Positions 16,968 to 24,947 of a stretch of 43,542 bases of DNA are shown here, in pieces. Made by a program: the position numbers and the translations under genes. Numbering within the stretch: the first letter of the stretch is position 1; each line of letters starts with the position of its first letter. This stretch comes from a virus, in the IMG/VR virus record IMGVR_UViG_3300021964_000146, positions 1 to 43,542 of that record; one strand, 5' to 3'. The notes beneath the pieces are model-generated. The model was not told the DNA's origin. It made no database searches and saw only the letters and a list, made by a program, of their open reading frames with translations.

Positions 16968-17612
16968 TCACTTCTGTCCAGGTACTTTTTTACTTACTCC
17001 GCTACCCCAACCTCTACCAAAATTATTAGTTTCTTTCACCAACCAATCCAATACTTTCTTAGACCTTTGTTGTTTATTATATTTAGATTCTTCAATTTCT
17101 TCTTGTGTAGGAACTCTATTTAATTTAACACCTTTTGGATTCAAATGTGGCATAGCATGGCCATTTTCGGCAGCCTCTAACCATTTCCTCATGTTCATAC
17201 TGCGATTGGGTTTATATTCTTGTTGCCAATTGCCGGTAAATTTATTTTGTACCATACGGCCTTTTCCTGCTGGAGGTTTCGGTTTACGAAACCACCACTG
17301 AGAAATTCCTTTTCTCATATCCATGGCTTTTTTGAAAAATGCTTTAGGGTTTTCTTTAAATTCTTTATAATCTTCCATAGACTGTTTTTGTAATTCAGCC
17401 ATGATATTTTCTCTACGCCAACGCCACTCTCTTTGGTCTTCTTTTTCTCTATACATTTCCTCAAACTCTCTAAGGTCGTGTATGGTTTTTTCACCTCTAG
17501 CAACAGCTTCTTTTAATTCAGCATATGCGTGAAGATTATGAACTTCCCATTCAAAGTTTTTTGGAATTTTATATTTAAATTGTGTTGGTATGTCTTTAGA
17601 ATTTTTACTCAT
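16968..17612 (-). CDS. Hypothetical highly charged protein
   Basis: The 214-residue, Lys/Arg/Glu-rich protein is not a family I recognise. An N-terminal helical region (about residues 20-95) is dense in Glu/Arg/Trp (DQREWRWRREN). A basic, aromatic middle includes QWWFRKPKPPAGKG and NKFTGNWQQEYKPNRSMNMRKW. The end is glycine/lysine-rich (GRGWGSGVSKKVPGQK). There is no signal peptide, transmembrane segment or cysteine. The basic character would suit nucleic-acid or virion-internal binding, but that is a guess. It heads a transcription unit with a perfect late promoter 25 bases upstream and an AAAGGA ribosome site. Confidence 0.6.
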   Translation of the reverse strand: MSKNSKDIPTQFKYKIPKNFEWEVHNLHAYAELKEAVARGEKTIHDLREFEEMYREKEDQREWRWRRENIMAELQKQSMEDYKEFKENPKAFFKKAMDMRKGISQWWFRKPKPPAGKGRMVQNKFTGNWQQEYKPNRSMNMRKWLEAAENGHAMPHLNPKGVKLNRVPTQEEIEESKYNKQQRSKKVLDWLVKETNNFGRGWGSGVSKKVPGQK

Positions 17613-17636
17613 TTCAATCCTTTTAATTACAAAAAA

Positions 17637-17644
17637 TATTTATA
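17637..17644 (-). promoter_or_regulatory. Late promoter TATAAATA
   Basis: A perfect TATAAATA on the minus strand in the 50-base gap upstream of the hypothetical gene at 16968-17612. The predicted leader is about 18 bases. It divides the glycine-rich fibre region from the dioxygenase region. Confidence 0.8.
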
Positions 17645-17662
17645 TAGTTTGTAAAACTTATA

Positions 17663-19300
17663 TTATGACCACTGAAGTGATACGCCGTGTATTTTTACTG
17701 TATTATTTGCCAATGCTAATTTCCATCTCATAGACTGACCTGTAGGTTGTCCTGAAATGTCTGCTTGACCAGTAAGAATTCTTTGTCCACTAGAACCTGT
17801 TATATAACCACTATCTGAAAGAGTAGCGTTTGTAAAAGTTGTACCACCATCTCTACTTATACTAGCTATAATATCTGTATTTAAAGTTGGTGTATCTACA
17901 TTTTCTTCAAAAACAACTATTCTAGCATTTGTAGCTTCAGATGCAGCTGTAAATGATGTAGAAACAATTGTAGTAGCTAATGTTGTTGCTCCTGCTTCTG
18001 GTCCATTAAATGATGAATATAAAAACACATAACCGTCAGCGTCTGCCCATTGGTTTCCTCCACCACTCAAAGAGGTAAAAGAACCTGGATTACCTGAACC
18101 TTCTCCGTATTCACTAAACAATGGAATACCAACAGGACCACCTGCTTTTGCTGAAATTGTTGGTTGATTAGGATTAGATGGTTCTACAGATGATGTGTTA
18201 TCAGTATCATTTGTTGCCCCTGCGCCACCTTGAATTGTTACTCCGCCTGAAACGGCTGGATTACCAATGTAAGATGAACCTCCGCCGCCGCTAGCTGCGT
18301 GACCAGCGGGACCAGGACCTGTACCACCGCCGCCATAAAAACCTGCACCGCCAGCTGCTGATGAGTGAGTATTAGTGCTACCTAAACCTCCGTTCAGATA
18401 TGAACCGTTTGTTGCTGTACCTTCATCACCGCCAGCTTGACCACCACTTGACTGGCCGCCACCTCCAGCAGCTGTTCCAGTATAAGGAGTGCTGCCTGCT
18501 TCTGATTGAGATGCTGTTTGAGAATCTCCTCTTAAACCTGTTAATCCGCCTCCATTACCGCCATAACCAGGATTTGGACCTAAAGCGCCGGCGCCGCCAC
18601 CGCCGCCTGCAATTAATAACATTTCTGGAGTAGGTTCATTAACACCTGTTGTATTTCCATTTACAATAGCAGATAAACCTCCTGCACCACCAGCCCCCCA
18701 TGAATCTTGGCCTCTCGCATAACCGCCATTACCTAATGACCTCACACCACCATTCGGTCCTCCTGGAGCTGGGTCTGAACCATGAGAATTTGAAAGTCCG
18801 CCTTCACCTACTACAATTGATAAAACTTGTCCGCCTGTAACTGCTAATTCTCCGTAAGCAAAACCACCTGAGCCACCTGAGTCGAACTGACCTGCACCTG
18901 AAGGCGTTGAACCGCCTCCAGCACCTATCACAAAAGCATTTAAAGCTGTAACGCCTGTTGGTACAGTATAAGTTCCGTAAGTACCTGAACCATAAGCTGG
19001 GTTAGTACCTGCTGTTGATGTATCTGGTTCTGTTACAGATGATGTAGTAAAACCTGCTGATGCTATTATAGTTGTATCTGCATTTAAATAATAATCGTTT
19101 GATGCGTTATAAGTATCGTTTGAACCTTCAGCTTCGTCTGTACCTGATTCATCATTAAATTCATCTACAACACCATCAACAAGATTAAATACAGTTAATC
19201 CCTCATTAACGGCCATTTTGAAACCTAAAAGAGAGATGTTATAATTAGCATTATCTAATTCTGTAGAATTTATGTTAGCGTCTGTAATTTTAGTTGTCAT
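17663..19300 (-). CDS. Glycine-rich tail fibre/adhesin paralogue A
   Basis: This is the shortest (545 residues) of three paralogues. About residues 22-65 carry NISLLGFKMAVNEGLTVFNLVDGVVDEFNDESGTDEAEGSND. About 85-120 carry VTEPDTSTAGTNPAYGSGT...VPTGVT. Residues about 125-435 are glycine-rich with repeated GGGG, GAGG and GGSG runs, as in polyglycine-II or glycine-rich adhesin tips. The last 105 residues (FEENVDTPTLNTDIIAS to KIHGVSLQWS) are nearly identical to the other two copies. Such glycine-rich domains bind receptors in some T4-like adhesins; that role is inferred here. A GGAG ribosome site precedes the ATG. It lacks the N-terminal attachment modules of paralogues B and C. Confidence 0.8.
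   Translation of the reverse strand: MTTKITDANINSTELDNANYNISLLGFKMAVNEGLTVFNLVDGVVDEFNDESGTDEAEGSNDTYNASNDYYLNADTTIIASAGFTTSSVTEPDTSTAGTNPAYGSGTYGTYTVPTGVTALNAFVIGAGGGSTPSGAGQFDSGGSGGFAYGELAVTGGQVLSIVVGEGGLSNSHGSDPAPGGPNGGVRSLGNGGYARGQDSWGAGGAGGLSAIVNGNTTGVNEPTPEMLLIAGGGGGAGALGPNPGYGGNGGGLTGLRGDSQTASQSEAGSTPYTGTAAGGGGQSSGGQAGGDEGTATNGSYLNGGLGSTNTHSSAAGGAGFYGGGGTGPGPAGHAASGGGGSSYIGNPAVSGGVTIQGGAGATNDTDNTSSVEPSNPNQPTISAKAGGPVGIPLFSEYGEGSGNPGSFTSLSGGGNQWADADGYVFLYSSFNGPEAGATTLATTIVSTSFTAASEATNARIVVFEENVDTPTLNTDIIASISRDGGTTFTNATLSDSGYITGSSGQRILTGQADISGQPTGQSMRWKLALANNTVKIHGVSLQWS
17702..17770. repeat. Direct repeat in fibre C-termini (copy 1; copy 2 at 20172-20240)
   Basis: The 69 bases 17702-17770 are identical to 20172-20240. 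A further 60-base identical block is 17864-17923 versus 20334-20393. Both encode the C-terminal domain of glycine-rich paralogues A and B, in the same orientation and about 2.47 kb apart. The third paralogue (around 21960-22140) encodes nearly the same protein with many synonymous changes. The pattern suggests recent duplication or gene conversion between A and B. Confidence 0.9.
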
Positions 19301-19316
19301 ACTTCTATTTATCTCC

Positions 19317-19913
19317 CTATGCCGGCAACTCTCTAATTTGTATTGCTACTCCAGATGCCGGAGCAGTTGTAAAGGTTAAAGTTGTTCCAGAAATAGTGTA
19401 ATCGTTAGTTGGTTTTTGACAAACACCGTTTTCAAATACTAAAACCGAATCAACCGTGACACCACTTGTTACTGTAAAATCTGTTGTTGTTCCGTCACCT
19501 GTTGCATTTCTTGTAACAGATGCTTTTACAATATTACTTGTTTGAATCCATTTAACTTGTGTAGCTGAATTATCATAAACTAAAAATCTGTCATTCGTAG
19601 CAGCTCTTTCTGCCAATTCGTTTAATGATGTGAATGAAGCATCACCTACAATAGCGCCGTCATATGCAATACCTAAGTAAATTACAAAAACAATTTCGCC
19701 ACTTGCTGGGGCTTCTGTAAATGTGATTTGAGTACCGCCATTTGCTAAATTATAGGCAGATGATGGTTCTTGTACCACACCTGAAACGGAAACTAAAATT
19801 GAACTTGTAGAAGCAACTGTATAATCTAAAGTGAAAGTAACTGTGCTACCATCAGCTGTTAGACTTTGCCTTTCAAATGCTCCGTATTGTGGTTCTCTAC
19901 CTATATAAGCCAT
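19317..19913 (-). CDS. Fibre protein built of two TGDGSTT-type modules
   Basis: The 198-residue protein is essentially two copies of one beta module joined by a linker. Copy one (about residues 14-80) runs SLTADGSTVTFTLDYTV...VVQEPSSAYNL...ITFTEAPASGEIVFVIYLG. Copy two (about 132-198) runs NATGDGTTTDFTVTSG...VLVFENGVCQKPTNDYTISGTTLTFTTAPASGVAIQI. The linker FTSLNELAERAATNDRFLVYDNSATQVKWI resembles fibre junctions. The first residues MAYIGREP match the MPYIGKNP start of paralogue C, suggesting a shared attachment motif. Probably a fibre adaptor or short fibre co-assembled with the glycine-rich proteins. Confidence 0.75.
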   Translation of the reverse strand: MAYIGREPQYGAFERQSLTADGSTVTFTLDYTVASTSSILVSVSGVVQEPSSAYNLANGGTQITFTEAPASGEIVFVIYLGIAYDGAIVGDASFTSLNELAERAATNDRFLVYDNSATQVKWIQTSNIVKASVTRNATGDGTTTDFTVTSGVTVDSVLVFENGVCQKPTNDYTISGTTLTFTTAPASGVAIQIRELPA

Positions 19914-19925
19914 TTAATTACCTTA

Positions 19926-20129
19926 CTATTCGTTTACCTGTGCAACTGTTTTACCAAAGTATCCAGTTGTTTCGTCAATTTTTCTTGTTTCGCCCTCAGC
20001 AGTTGCATCATATACACCGTCAGCAGGTAATTGTACAATTACTGTGCCATCAGGTTTTTTTAATTTTGCACCTGTTTGAGGAGAAGCATTAACTTTTGCT
20101 TTTGTTTCTGATAATCTTTCAACTGCCAT
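19926..20129 (-). CDS. Small hypothetical protein in the fibre block
   Basis: The 67 residues include LKKPDGTVIVQLPADGVYDATAEGETRKIDETTGYFGKTVAQVNE, a short beta-rich chain with no recognised domain. It lies 3 bases after glycine-rich paralogue B and 12 bases before the two-module fibre protein. It is therefore translated from the same late transcript and is probably a minor virion component or fibre accessory. A small fibre chaperone is another possibility. Confidence 0.55.
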   Translation of the reverse strand: MAVERLSETKAKVNASPQTGAKLKKPDGTVIVQLPADGVYDATAEGETRKIDETTGYFGKTVAQVNE

Positions 20130-20132
20130 TTT

Positions 20133-21896
20133 TTAACTCCATTGTAAAGATACACCATGTATCTTAACCTGATTATTTGCCAATGCTAATTTCCATCTCA
20201 TAGACTGACCTGTAGGTTGTCCTGAAATGTCTGCTTGACCTGTTAGAATTCTTTGTCCTGAACTACCGGTAACATAACCACTATCACTTAAAGTAGCAGT
20301 TGAGAAAGTTGTACCACCATCTCTACTAACTGAAGCTATAATATCTGTATTTAAAGTTGGTGTATCTACATTTTCTTCAAAAACAACTATTCTTGCTGTT
20401 GAAGCTTCTGCTGAAGATGTAAAGGCTGAAGATACAATTGTTGTTGAAGTTGCTGAGGATGTTACAGGAGATGATGTTAATAAAACATAACCGTCTTCAC
20501 CATTTTGTGATGGTTGAGGGTCAGCTACAGATGTTGTACCTTCACCAATATTTCCTAAAGGACTAAAAGGACCATCTGCTAAGCCATTTACACTTGGACT
20601 ATTACCACCTTGTATTGCGCCTTCACCAAATCCATCTGCAAAAGGACCTGAGTTTCCACCTTCACCTGCATATGTGCCTCCACTTGAAACAAGTGGGTTG
20701 CCGTGATATGATGAACCGCCGCCACCACTGCCGTGACTTGATGTTGAACCGTTTGAAGGTCCAGGCGTATATGAGCCTCCGCCGCCGCCATAAAATCCAG
20801 AACCCCCACCACCGCCAGTGTGATTTGAACCTGAATCGCCGCCTATAAATAAATTTCCTGGATTTGCATTACCTTGTTGACTTCCTTGACCAGAAAGGTC
20901 GCCGTCAGCGCCTTGTCCGCCAGCTGTCTGTGAACCTCCACCACCAGTTGTTTCTCCGACCATAGCCGTTTGTGCTAGATAATCTTCTCCGCCACCATAA
21001 CCATGTAAACCTCCGCCGGCACCACCAAAACTTTTTTCCAGGTCACCACCTTGAGCGCCTGCACCGGCTCCGCCAGCACCCACAAGATAAACTTGAGGAG
21101 CAGCTGCGTTTGCTGTTTCAGAACCTGTAATAGTTGATGGTACAGGTGAAGTGAAAATTGCCGAAGCTCCTCCGCCGGAACCTCCATAACCATCTCCATT
21201 TGGACCTGAACCGCCGCCGCCTAATGAACGACCTGATTCATAACCACCTGGTGAACTACCTGCTCTGCCACCTTCACCCACCATAATTCTTAATACATCT
21301 CCTCCTGTTACAGGAAAAGAACCGTATGCCATACCGCCGCCTGCGCCGCCACCATAACTTGCAACTGGACCAGCACTACCACCACCAGCACCAAAAACAT
21401 AACCCGTAAGTGTTGTAACGCCTGTTGGTACAGTAAATGCACCTAAAGTACCTGAACCATAAGCTGGATTAGTACCTGCTGTTGATGTATCTGGTTCTGT
21501 TACGGATGTTGTTGTAAAGCCTGCTGAACCACCACTTATATTTACGCCGTCATCTGTATTAGAGTTAATGTAATAATCAGAAGCTGCTACATATTTGTCG
21601 TTTGAACCTTCTGCCTCGTCTGTACCAGATTCGTCATTGAATTCATCCACAACACCATCTACTAAATTAAATACAGTTAAACCTTCGTTAACTGCCATTT
21701 TGAAACCTAATAAAGAAATATTAAAAGCATTTTTCTGTACATCAGATTCAATAACTGAAGTATCGACTGTAAGTTTACCAGAAGCTATAGCTGCACTAGG
21801 AGAAACATCAGCGTTAACAATAGAACCGTCTTCAATTTTAGAACTATCTACTGCGCCGTCTGCTATTGCACCTTTTGTTACTTTTGTTAATGCCAT
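20133..21896 (-). CDS. Glycine-rich tail fibre/adhesin paralogue B
   Basis: The 587-residue protein begins with an 'AKL-type' repeat head (MALTKVTKGAIADGAVDSSKIEDGSIVNADVSPSAAIASGKL). The shared LLGFKMAVNEGLTVFNLVDGVVDEF segment follows (about residues 58-95), then PDTSTAGTNPAYGSGTLGAFTVPTGVT. A glycine-rich body (about 150-465) is dense in GGGGS, GGAGG and GSGGG. The last 105 residues are shared with A and C and end KIHGVSLQWS. The different head suggests that heads are exchanged independently of the body. The inferred role is a distal, host-contacting fibre. An AAGG ribosome site is present. Confidence 0.8.
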   Translation of the reverse strand: MALTKVTKGAIADGAVDSSKIEDGSIVNADVSPSAAIASGKLTVDTSVIESDVQKNAFNISLLGFKMAVNEGLTVFNLVDGVVDEFNDESGTDEAEGSNDKYVAASDYYINSNTDDGVNISGGSAGFTTTSVTEPDTSTAGTNPAYGSGTLGAFTVPTGVTTLTGYVFGAGGGSAGPVASYGGGAGGGMAYGSFPVTGGDVLRIMVGEGGRAGSSPGGYESGRSLGGGGSGPNGDGYGGSGGGASAIFTSPVPSTITGSETANAAAPQVYLVGAGGAGAGAQGGDLEKSFGGAGGGLHGYGGGEDYLAQTAMVGETTGGGGSQTAGGQGADGDLSGQGSQQGNANPGNLFIGGDSGSNHTGGGGGSGFYGGGGGSYTPGPSNGSTSSHGSGGGGSSYHGNPLVSSGGTYAGEGGNSGPFADGFGEGAIQGGNSPSVNGLADGPFSPLGNIGEGTTSVADPQPSQNGEDGYVLLTSSPVTSSATSTTIVSSAFTSSAEASTARIVVFEENVDTPTLNTDIIASVSRDGGTTFSTATLSDSGYVTGSSGQRILTGQADISGQPTGQSMRWKLALANNQVKIHGVSLQWS

Positions 21897-21920
21897 TTTA
21901 TTTTACCTTACTATTATTTA

Positions 21921-23915
21921 TTAAGCCCATTGTAAAGAAACACCGTGAATTTTTACTGTATTATTAGCTAACGCCAACTTCCATCTCATTGATTGGCCTG
22001 TAGGTTGACCACTTATATCGGCCTGACCTGTTAAAATTCTTTGTCCACTTGAACCTGTTACATATCCTGAGTCAGATAATGTCGCTGTGCTAAATGTTGT
22101 ACCACCATCTCTACTAACTGAAGCTATAATATCTGTATTTAAAGTTGGCGTATCTATATTTTCTTCGAACACTACGATACGAGCACTTGAAGCTTCAGAT
22201 GCGGCTGTAAAGGCTGAAGATACAATTGTTGTTGAAGTTGTACTAGCAGTAGCAGATGTGGGTGCATTATCAAATAATACATAACCGTCTTCACCTGACC
22301 CCTGAGGGCTTGGATCAACACCCCCCTCATTTGTACCTGCAACATAAAAAGGACTTGATACACCGCCACCTTGAGAGGTGCTACCGTCTTCAGTTGTACC
22401 AGAAGTTATTTGAGGATGTCCGTAATATGATGAACCTCCACCTGCGCCGCCGTGAGGTGCGTTGTAGTGCCAACCGCCTCCTCCGCCGCCCCAATAACCG
22501 GCACCGCCACCCATACCGTAAGTATTTCCCGGTCCTGGTTCGACATATGTTGTACCTACACCACCTTGTAAAAATCTTCCTGATTGAGCGTTAGTTGCTC
22601 CTTGGCCGCCAGCTGACTGTGAGCCGCCACCGCCAGCGTCACTACTGTTTGTTCTACCTGTTTGTGCTACATCACCACCAGCATAACCTTGTAAACCTCC
22701 GCCGGCGCCGCCAGGCACACTATTATTTGCCCCACCGCCAGCAGCAACTAGATAAACTCCTGGAGCATAAGGTGAATTATTTTGCATTGTTGAAAATGAA
22801 GCTACAGCTGGATTAAAAATACCTGAAAGACCTCCGCCAGACGCCCTTACATTATTAGTACCTGGACTATTTGGTTCAGCAGACGAACCAGCGCCACCTG
22901 TATAACTATATCCATCAAATCCACCTTGTGGGTCTGATTCACCCCCCACACCACCTTCTCCTACCACAACTTCAATTGTTTGGCCAGGAGATACTGCAAG
23001 CGTTCCAGATGAAAAGCCGCCGCCACCAGATGTTGTATCAGTTTGATGGTGTCCTCCACCAGCACCCCAAGTATAAACATTCACTTCTGTTACACCAGTG
23101 GGCACAGTAAATGAGCCAAAAGTACCTGAACCGTAAGCTGGATTAGTACCTGCTGTAGATGTGTCTGGTTCTGTTACGGATGTTGTTGTAAATCCAGCAG
23201 AAACAGTTGGTATTGAAATACCAGAGTCAGTAGTATTGTTAATATAATAATCGGAAGCTGCTACATATCTGTCGTTTGAACCTTCTGCCTCGTCTGTACC
23301 AGATTCGTCATTAAATTCATCCACAACTCCATCAATTAAATTAAAAACTGTAAGGCCTTCATTTACGGCCATTTTGAAACCTAATAAAGAAATATTAAAT
23401 GCGTTTGTATCTTGTTGTGAAGTATCAATTGCTCCCCAACTACCATCACCAGCAAGATATACACTTGAAGAACCTGGTTGTGAAATTGAAGATGTAGCAA
23501 CTTTACTTGCTGTTGTAATTTGGGCTAATTTTGTATCTGCAATAGCAGCTGATGAATTAATATCTGCATTTACTATTGAACCATCGGCAATTTTTGCTGA
23601 GGTTACAGCACTATCTGAAACTGTTGTGATTTGTGAATCGAAAACACCAGGATTTAAAACTACAATTGTATGTCCGTTTGTGGGTGCTGAAGTAAAAGTA
23701 ATTCTTCTTAATCTATTTGCGCCGTCTAAACCTACTGTATAATCTGTTGTATCAAATTTTCTTACATCATTTACAAATACTTGAAGGTCATTGCCTGAAC
23801 CGGCAGGAATATTACTACTAACATCAAAAGTAGTAGTTGAGCCATCACCTGTGAATGTATCTTTTTCTGTAATACTCCTTCTTATATTTGAAGGATTTTT
23901 TCCAATATAAGGCAT
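21921..23915 (-). CDS. Glycine-rich tail fibre/adhesin paralogue C
   Basis: This is the largest paralogue (664 residues). Residues 1-100 contain a TGDGSTT-type module (FTGDGSTTTFDVSSN...LQVFVNDVRKFDTTDYTVG). Residues about 100-165 have 'SAKIADGSIVNADINSSAAIADTKLAQI' repeats, and LLGFKMAVNEG follows near 180. The glycine-rich body is about 245-545. The conserved end (FEENIDTPTLNTDIIASVSRDGGTTF to KIHGVSLQWA) closes it. The N-terminal MPYIGKNPS resembles MAYIGREP of the gene at 19317. It appears to combine the modules that A and B lack. A baseplate-attached adhesin role is inferred. Confidence 0.8.
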   Translation of the reverse strand: MPYIGKNPSNIRRSITEKDTFTGDGSTTTFDVSSNIPAGSGNDLQVFVNDVRKFDTTDYTVGLDGANRLRRITFTSAPTNGHTIVVLNPGVFDSQITTVSDSAVTSAKIADGSIVNADINSSAAIADTKLAQITTASKVATSSISQPGSSSVYLAGDGSWGAIDTSQQDTNAFNISLLGFKMAVNEGLTVFNLIDGVVDEFNDESGTDEAEGSNDRYVAASDYYINNTTDSGISIPTVSAGFTTTSVTEPDTSTAGTNPAYGSGTFGSFTVPTGVTEVNVYTWGAGGGHHQTDTTSGGGGFSSGTLAVSPGQTIEVVVGEGGVGGESDPQGGFDGYSYTGGAGSSAEPNSPGTNNVRASGGGLSGIFNPAVASFSTMQNNSPYAPGVYLVAAGGGANNSVPGGAGGGLQGYAGGDVAQTGRTNSSDAGGGGSQSAGGQGATNAQSGRFLQGGVGTTYVEPGPGNTYGMGGGAGYWGGGGGGWHYNAPHGGAGGGSSYYGHPQITSGTTEDGSTSQGGGVSSPFYVAGTNEGGVDPSPQGSGEDGYVLFDNAPTSATASTTSTTIVSSAFTAASEASSARIVVFEENIDTPTLNTDIIASVSRDGGTTFSTATLSDSGYVTGSSGQRILTGQADISGQPTGQSMRWKLALANNTVKIHGVSLQWA

Positions 23916-23939
23916 TAATATTCCCTCTCTTAATTCTTA

Positions 23940-24305
23940 TTAAACATCTTCAAGTACAGATAGTACAGCATCTACTGTAGATGTTGAACTCGCTGAAACT
24001 CTAATTACATCTCCAGCCGTACCATTATTTTGTAACACAATTTTATTTCCCGCCATAATTTCCAATGAGGATCCGGCAGGAATTGTTGCATCTTTAATAA
24101 TGTGAGCGTCTGTTCCATCATAACCATCTAAGAAAACACTAGCGGTACAACCAGTATTAGTTGTATTTGATAAAGTGATACCGATAACGATACTTTCTAA
24201 GGCAGATGAACCAGAACCAGCAGGAGTAGTATATAATGCGTCTGCACTAGCTCCTGTGCTAGTACCTGCGCCGTTTACTACATTTCTTTTAAAATCGTTT
24301 GCCAT
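23940..24305 (-). CDS. Small beta-rich virion protein
   Basis: The 121 residues run MANDFKRNVVNGAGTSTGASADALYTTPAGSGSSALESIVIGITLSNTT and later IPAGSSLEIMAGNKIVLQNNGTAGDVIRVSASS. This is the profile of a small beta-sandwich protein common in marine phages next to fibre genes ('vY.tP.g..s.i.sI..sNtt...v.v.v.l'), usually annotated only as a structural protein. It heads the glycine-rich fibre block directly after three tandem late promoters, so high-level late expression is expected, which fits a multi-copy decoration protein. Confidence 0.65.
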   Translation of the reverse strand: MANDFKRNVVNGAGTSTGASADALYTTPAGSGSSALESIVIGITLSNTTNTGCTASVFLDGYDGTDAHIIKDATIPAGSSLEIMAGNKIVLQNNGTAGDVIRVSASSTSTVDAVLSVLEDV

Positions 24306-24318
24306 GGTTTCTTCCTAT

Positions 24319-24347
24319 TATTTATACTTCTATTTATACTATTTATA
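24319..24347 (-). promoter_or_regulatory. Three tandem late promoter elements TATAAATA
   Basis: Three perfect TATAAATA copies lie on the minus strand at 24319-24326, 24331-24338 and 24340-24347 in a 45-base gap. The two distal copies would give transcripts retaining the AGGAAG ribosome site of the gene at 23940. The nearest copy would start transcription within or just after that site. They probably drive the whole 24.3-17.7 kb fibre block. Confidence 0.8.
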
Positions 24348-24350
24348 AAG

Positions 24351-24947
24351 TTATCCTAAAGCAATTGACTGTGCAATAGCAAAAGGTCTAGTTGCAACTC
24401 TAACAGAATCCTCAGTTATTGTTGCAGCTTCAACTGAGCCTGTTGTGGTTATATTATCATTGTCAAAATTTACTGTTCCAGATGTACTGGTAATTGAAGT
24501 TGTTGATATATCACCAGTTATAGTTCCAGTCGTTGTAATATTATCATCACCAAAACTAACTGTACCACCTGTGTCTGTAATCGAACCTGAACCTAAAACT
24601 AAAGTTGTTCCGATTGTTGCAGCTGTTGATGCAATACTTGTTAGTCCTGATACTGTACTATTTAGTGCTACTGTTAAAGTATCAGTTGATGATACTGTAG
24701 CAGTAATATTACTGCCAGATGAAATTCTAAAAACATCACCAGAATTAACTTGTTGAGTTGTTGAACTATCATCAGCAATAGTAAATGCTGTTGTAACGGC
24801 AGAATTAACTTCATTAATAGCCGCAACAATAGATGAGGTATCTGTAGTACCTAGTAAACCTAAGTCACCTACATCTGTACCTAAACTATTGAAGGTGGTT
24901 CTAAAACCTTCTAGTGTATCGGATGTTGCTACGCTTCTAACTGCCAT
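24351..24947 (-). CDS. Repeat-type tail fibre protein (second ATRPFAIAQ protein)
   Basis: The 198-residue protein has an N-terminal helix-like start (AVRSVATSDTLEGFRTTFNSLGTDVGDLG). It continues with FTIADDSSTTQQVNSGDVFRISSGSNITATVSSTDTLTVALNSTVSGLTS, a module also in the gene at 35318. It then has 'GTVSFGDDNITTTGTI' rungs and ends VRVATRPFAIAQSIALG, matching the end of the fibre at 9594. Its start shares one base with the stop of the upstream gene. Fibre or fibre-tip subunit; the shared end may be a trimerisation or docking element. Confidence 0.7.
   Translation of the reverse strand: MAVRSVATSDTLEGFRTTFNSLGTDVGDLGLLGTTDTSSIVAAINEVNSAVTTAFTIADDSSTTQQVNSGDVFRISSGSNITATVSSTDTLTVALNSTVSGLTSIASTAATIGTTLVLGSGSITDTGGTVSFGDDNITTTGTITGDISTTSITSTSGTVNFDNDNITTTGSVEAATITEDSVRVATRPFAIAQSIALG

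Noticed and set aside
19306-19313. GATAAATA directly before glycine-rich paralogue A.
   Set aside because: Transcription would begin at the start codon itself and remove the GGAG ribosome site. The same 8-mer variant occurs inside genes (16443-16450 and near 25005).
21915-21922. AATAAATA before glycine-rich paralogue B as a late promoter.
   Set aside because: First base mismatched, overlaps the stop codon of the upstream gene, and the predicted start would cut into the AAGG ribosome site.
22256-22816. Plus-strand His/Arg/Leu-rich open frames opposite the glycine-rich genes.
   Set aside because: They are the complement of glycine codon runs (GGN read in reverse), with no start signals and implausible composition.
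17663-23915. A diversity-generating retroelement targeting the fibre C-termini.
   Set aside because: No reverse transcriptase is present in the window, and the conserved parts of these genes are the C-termini, the opposite of the expected variable repeat. A distant element elsewhere in the genome cannot be excluded.
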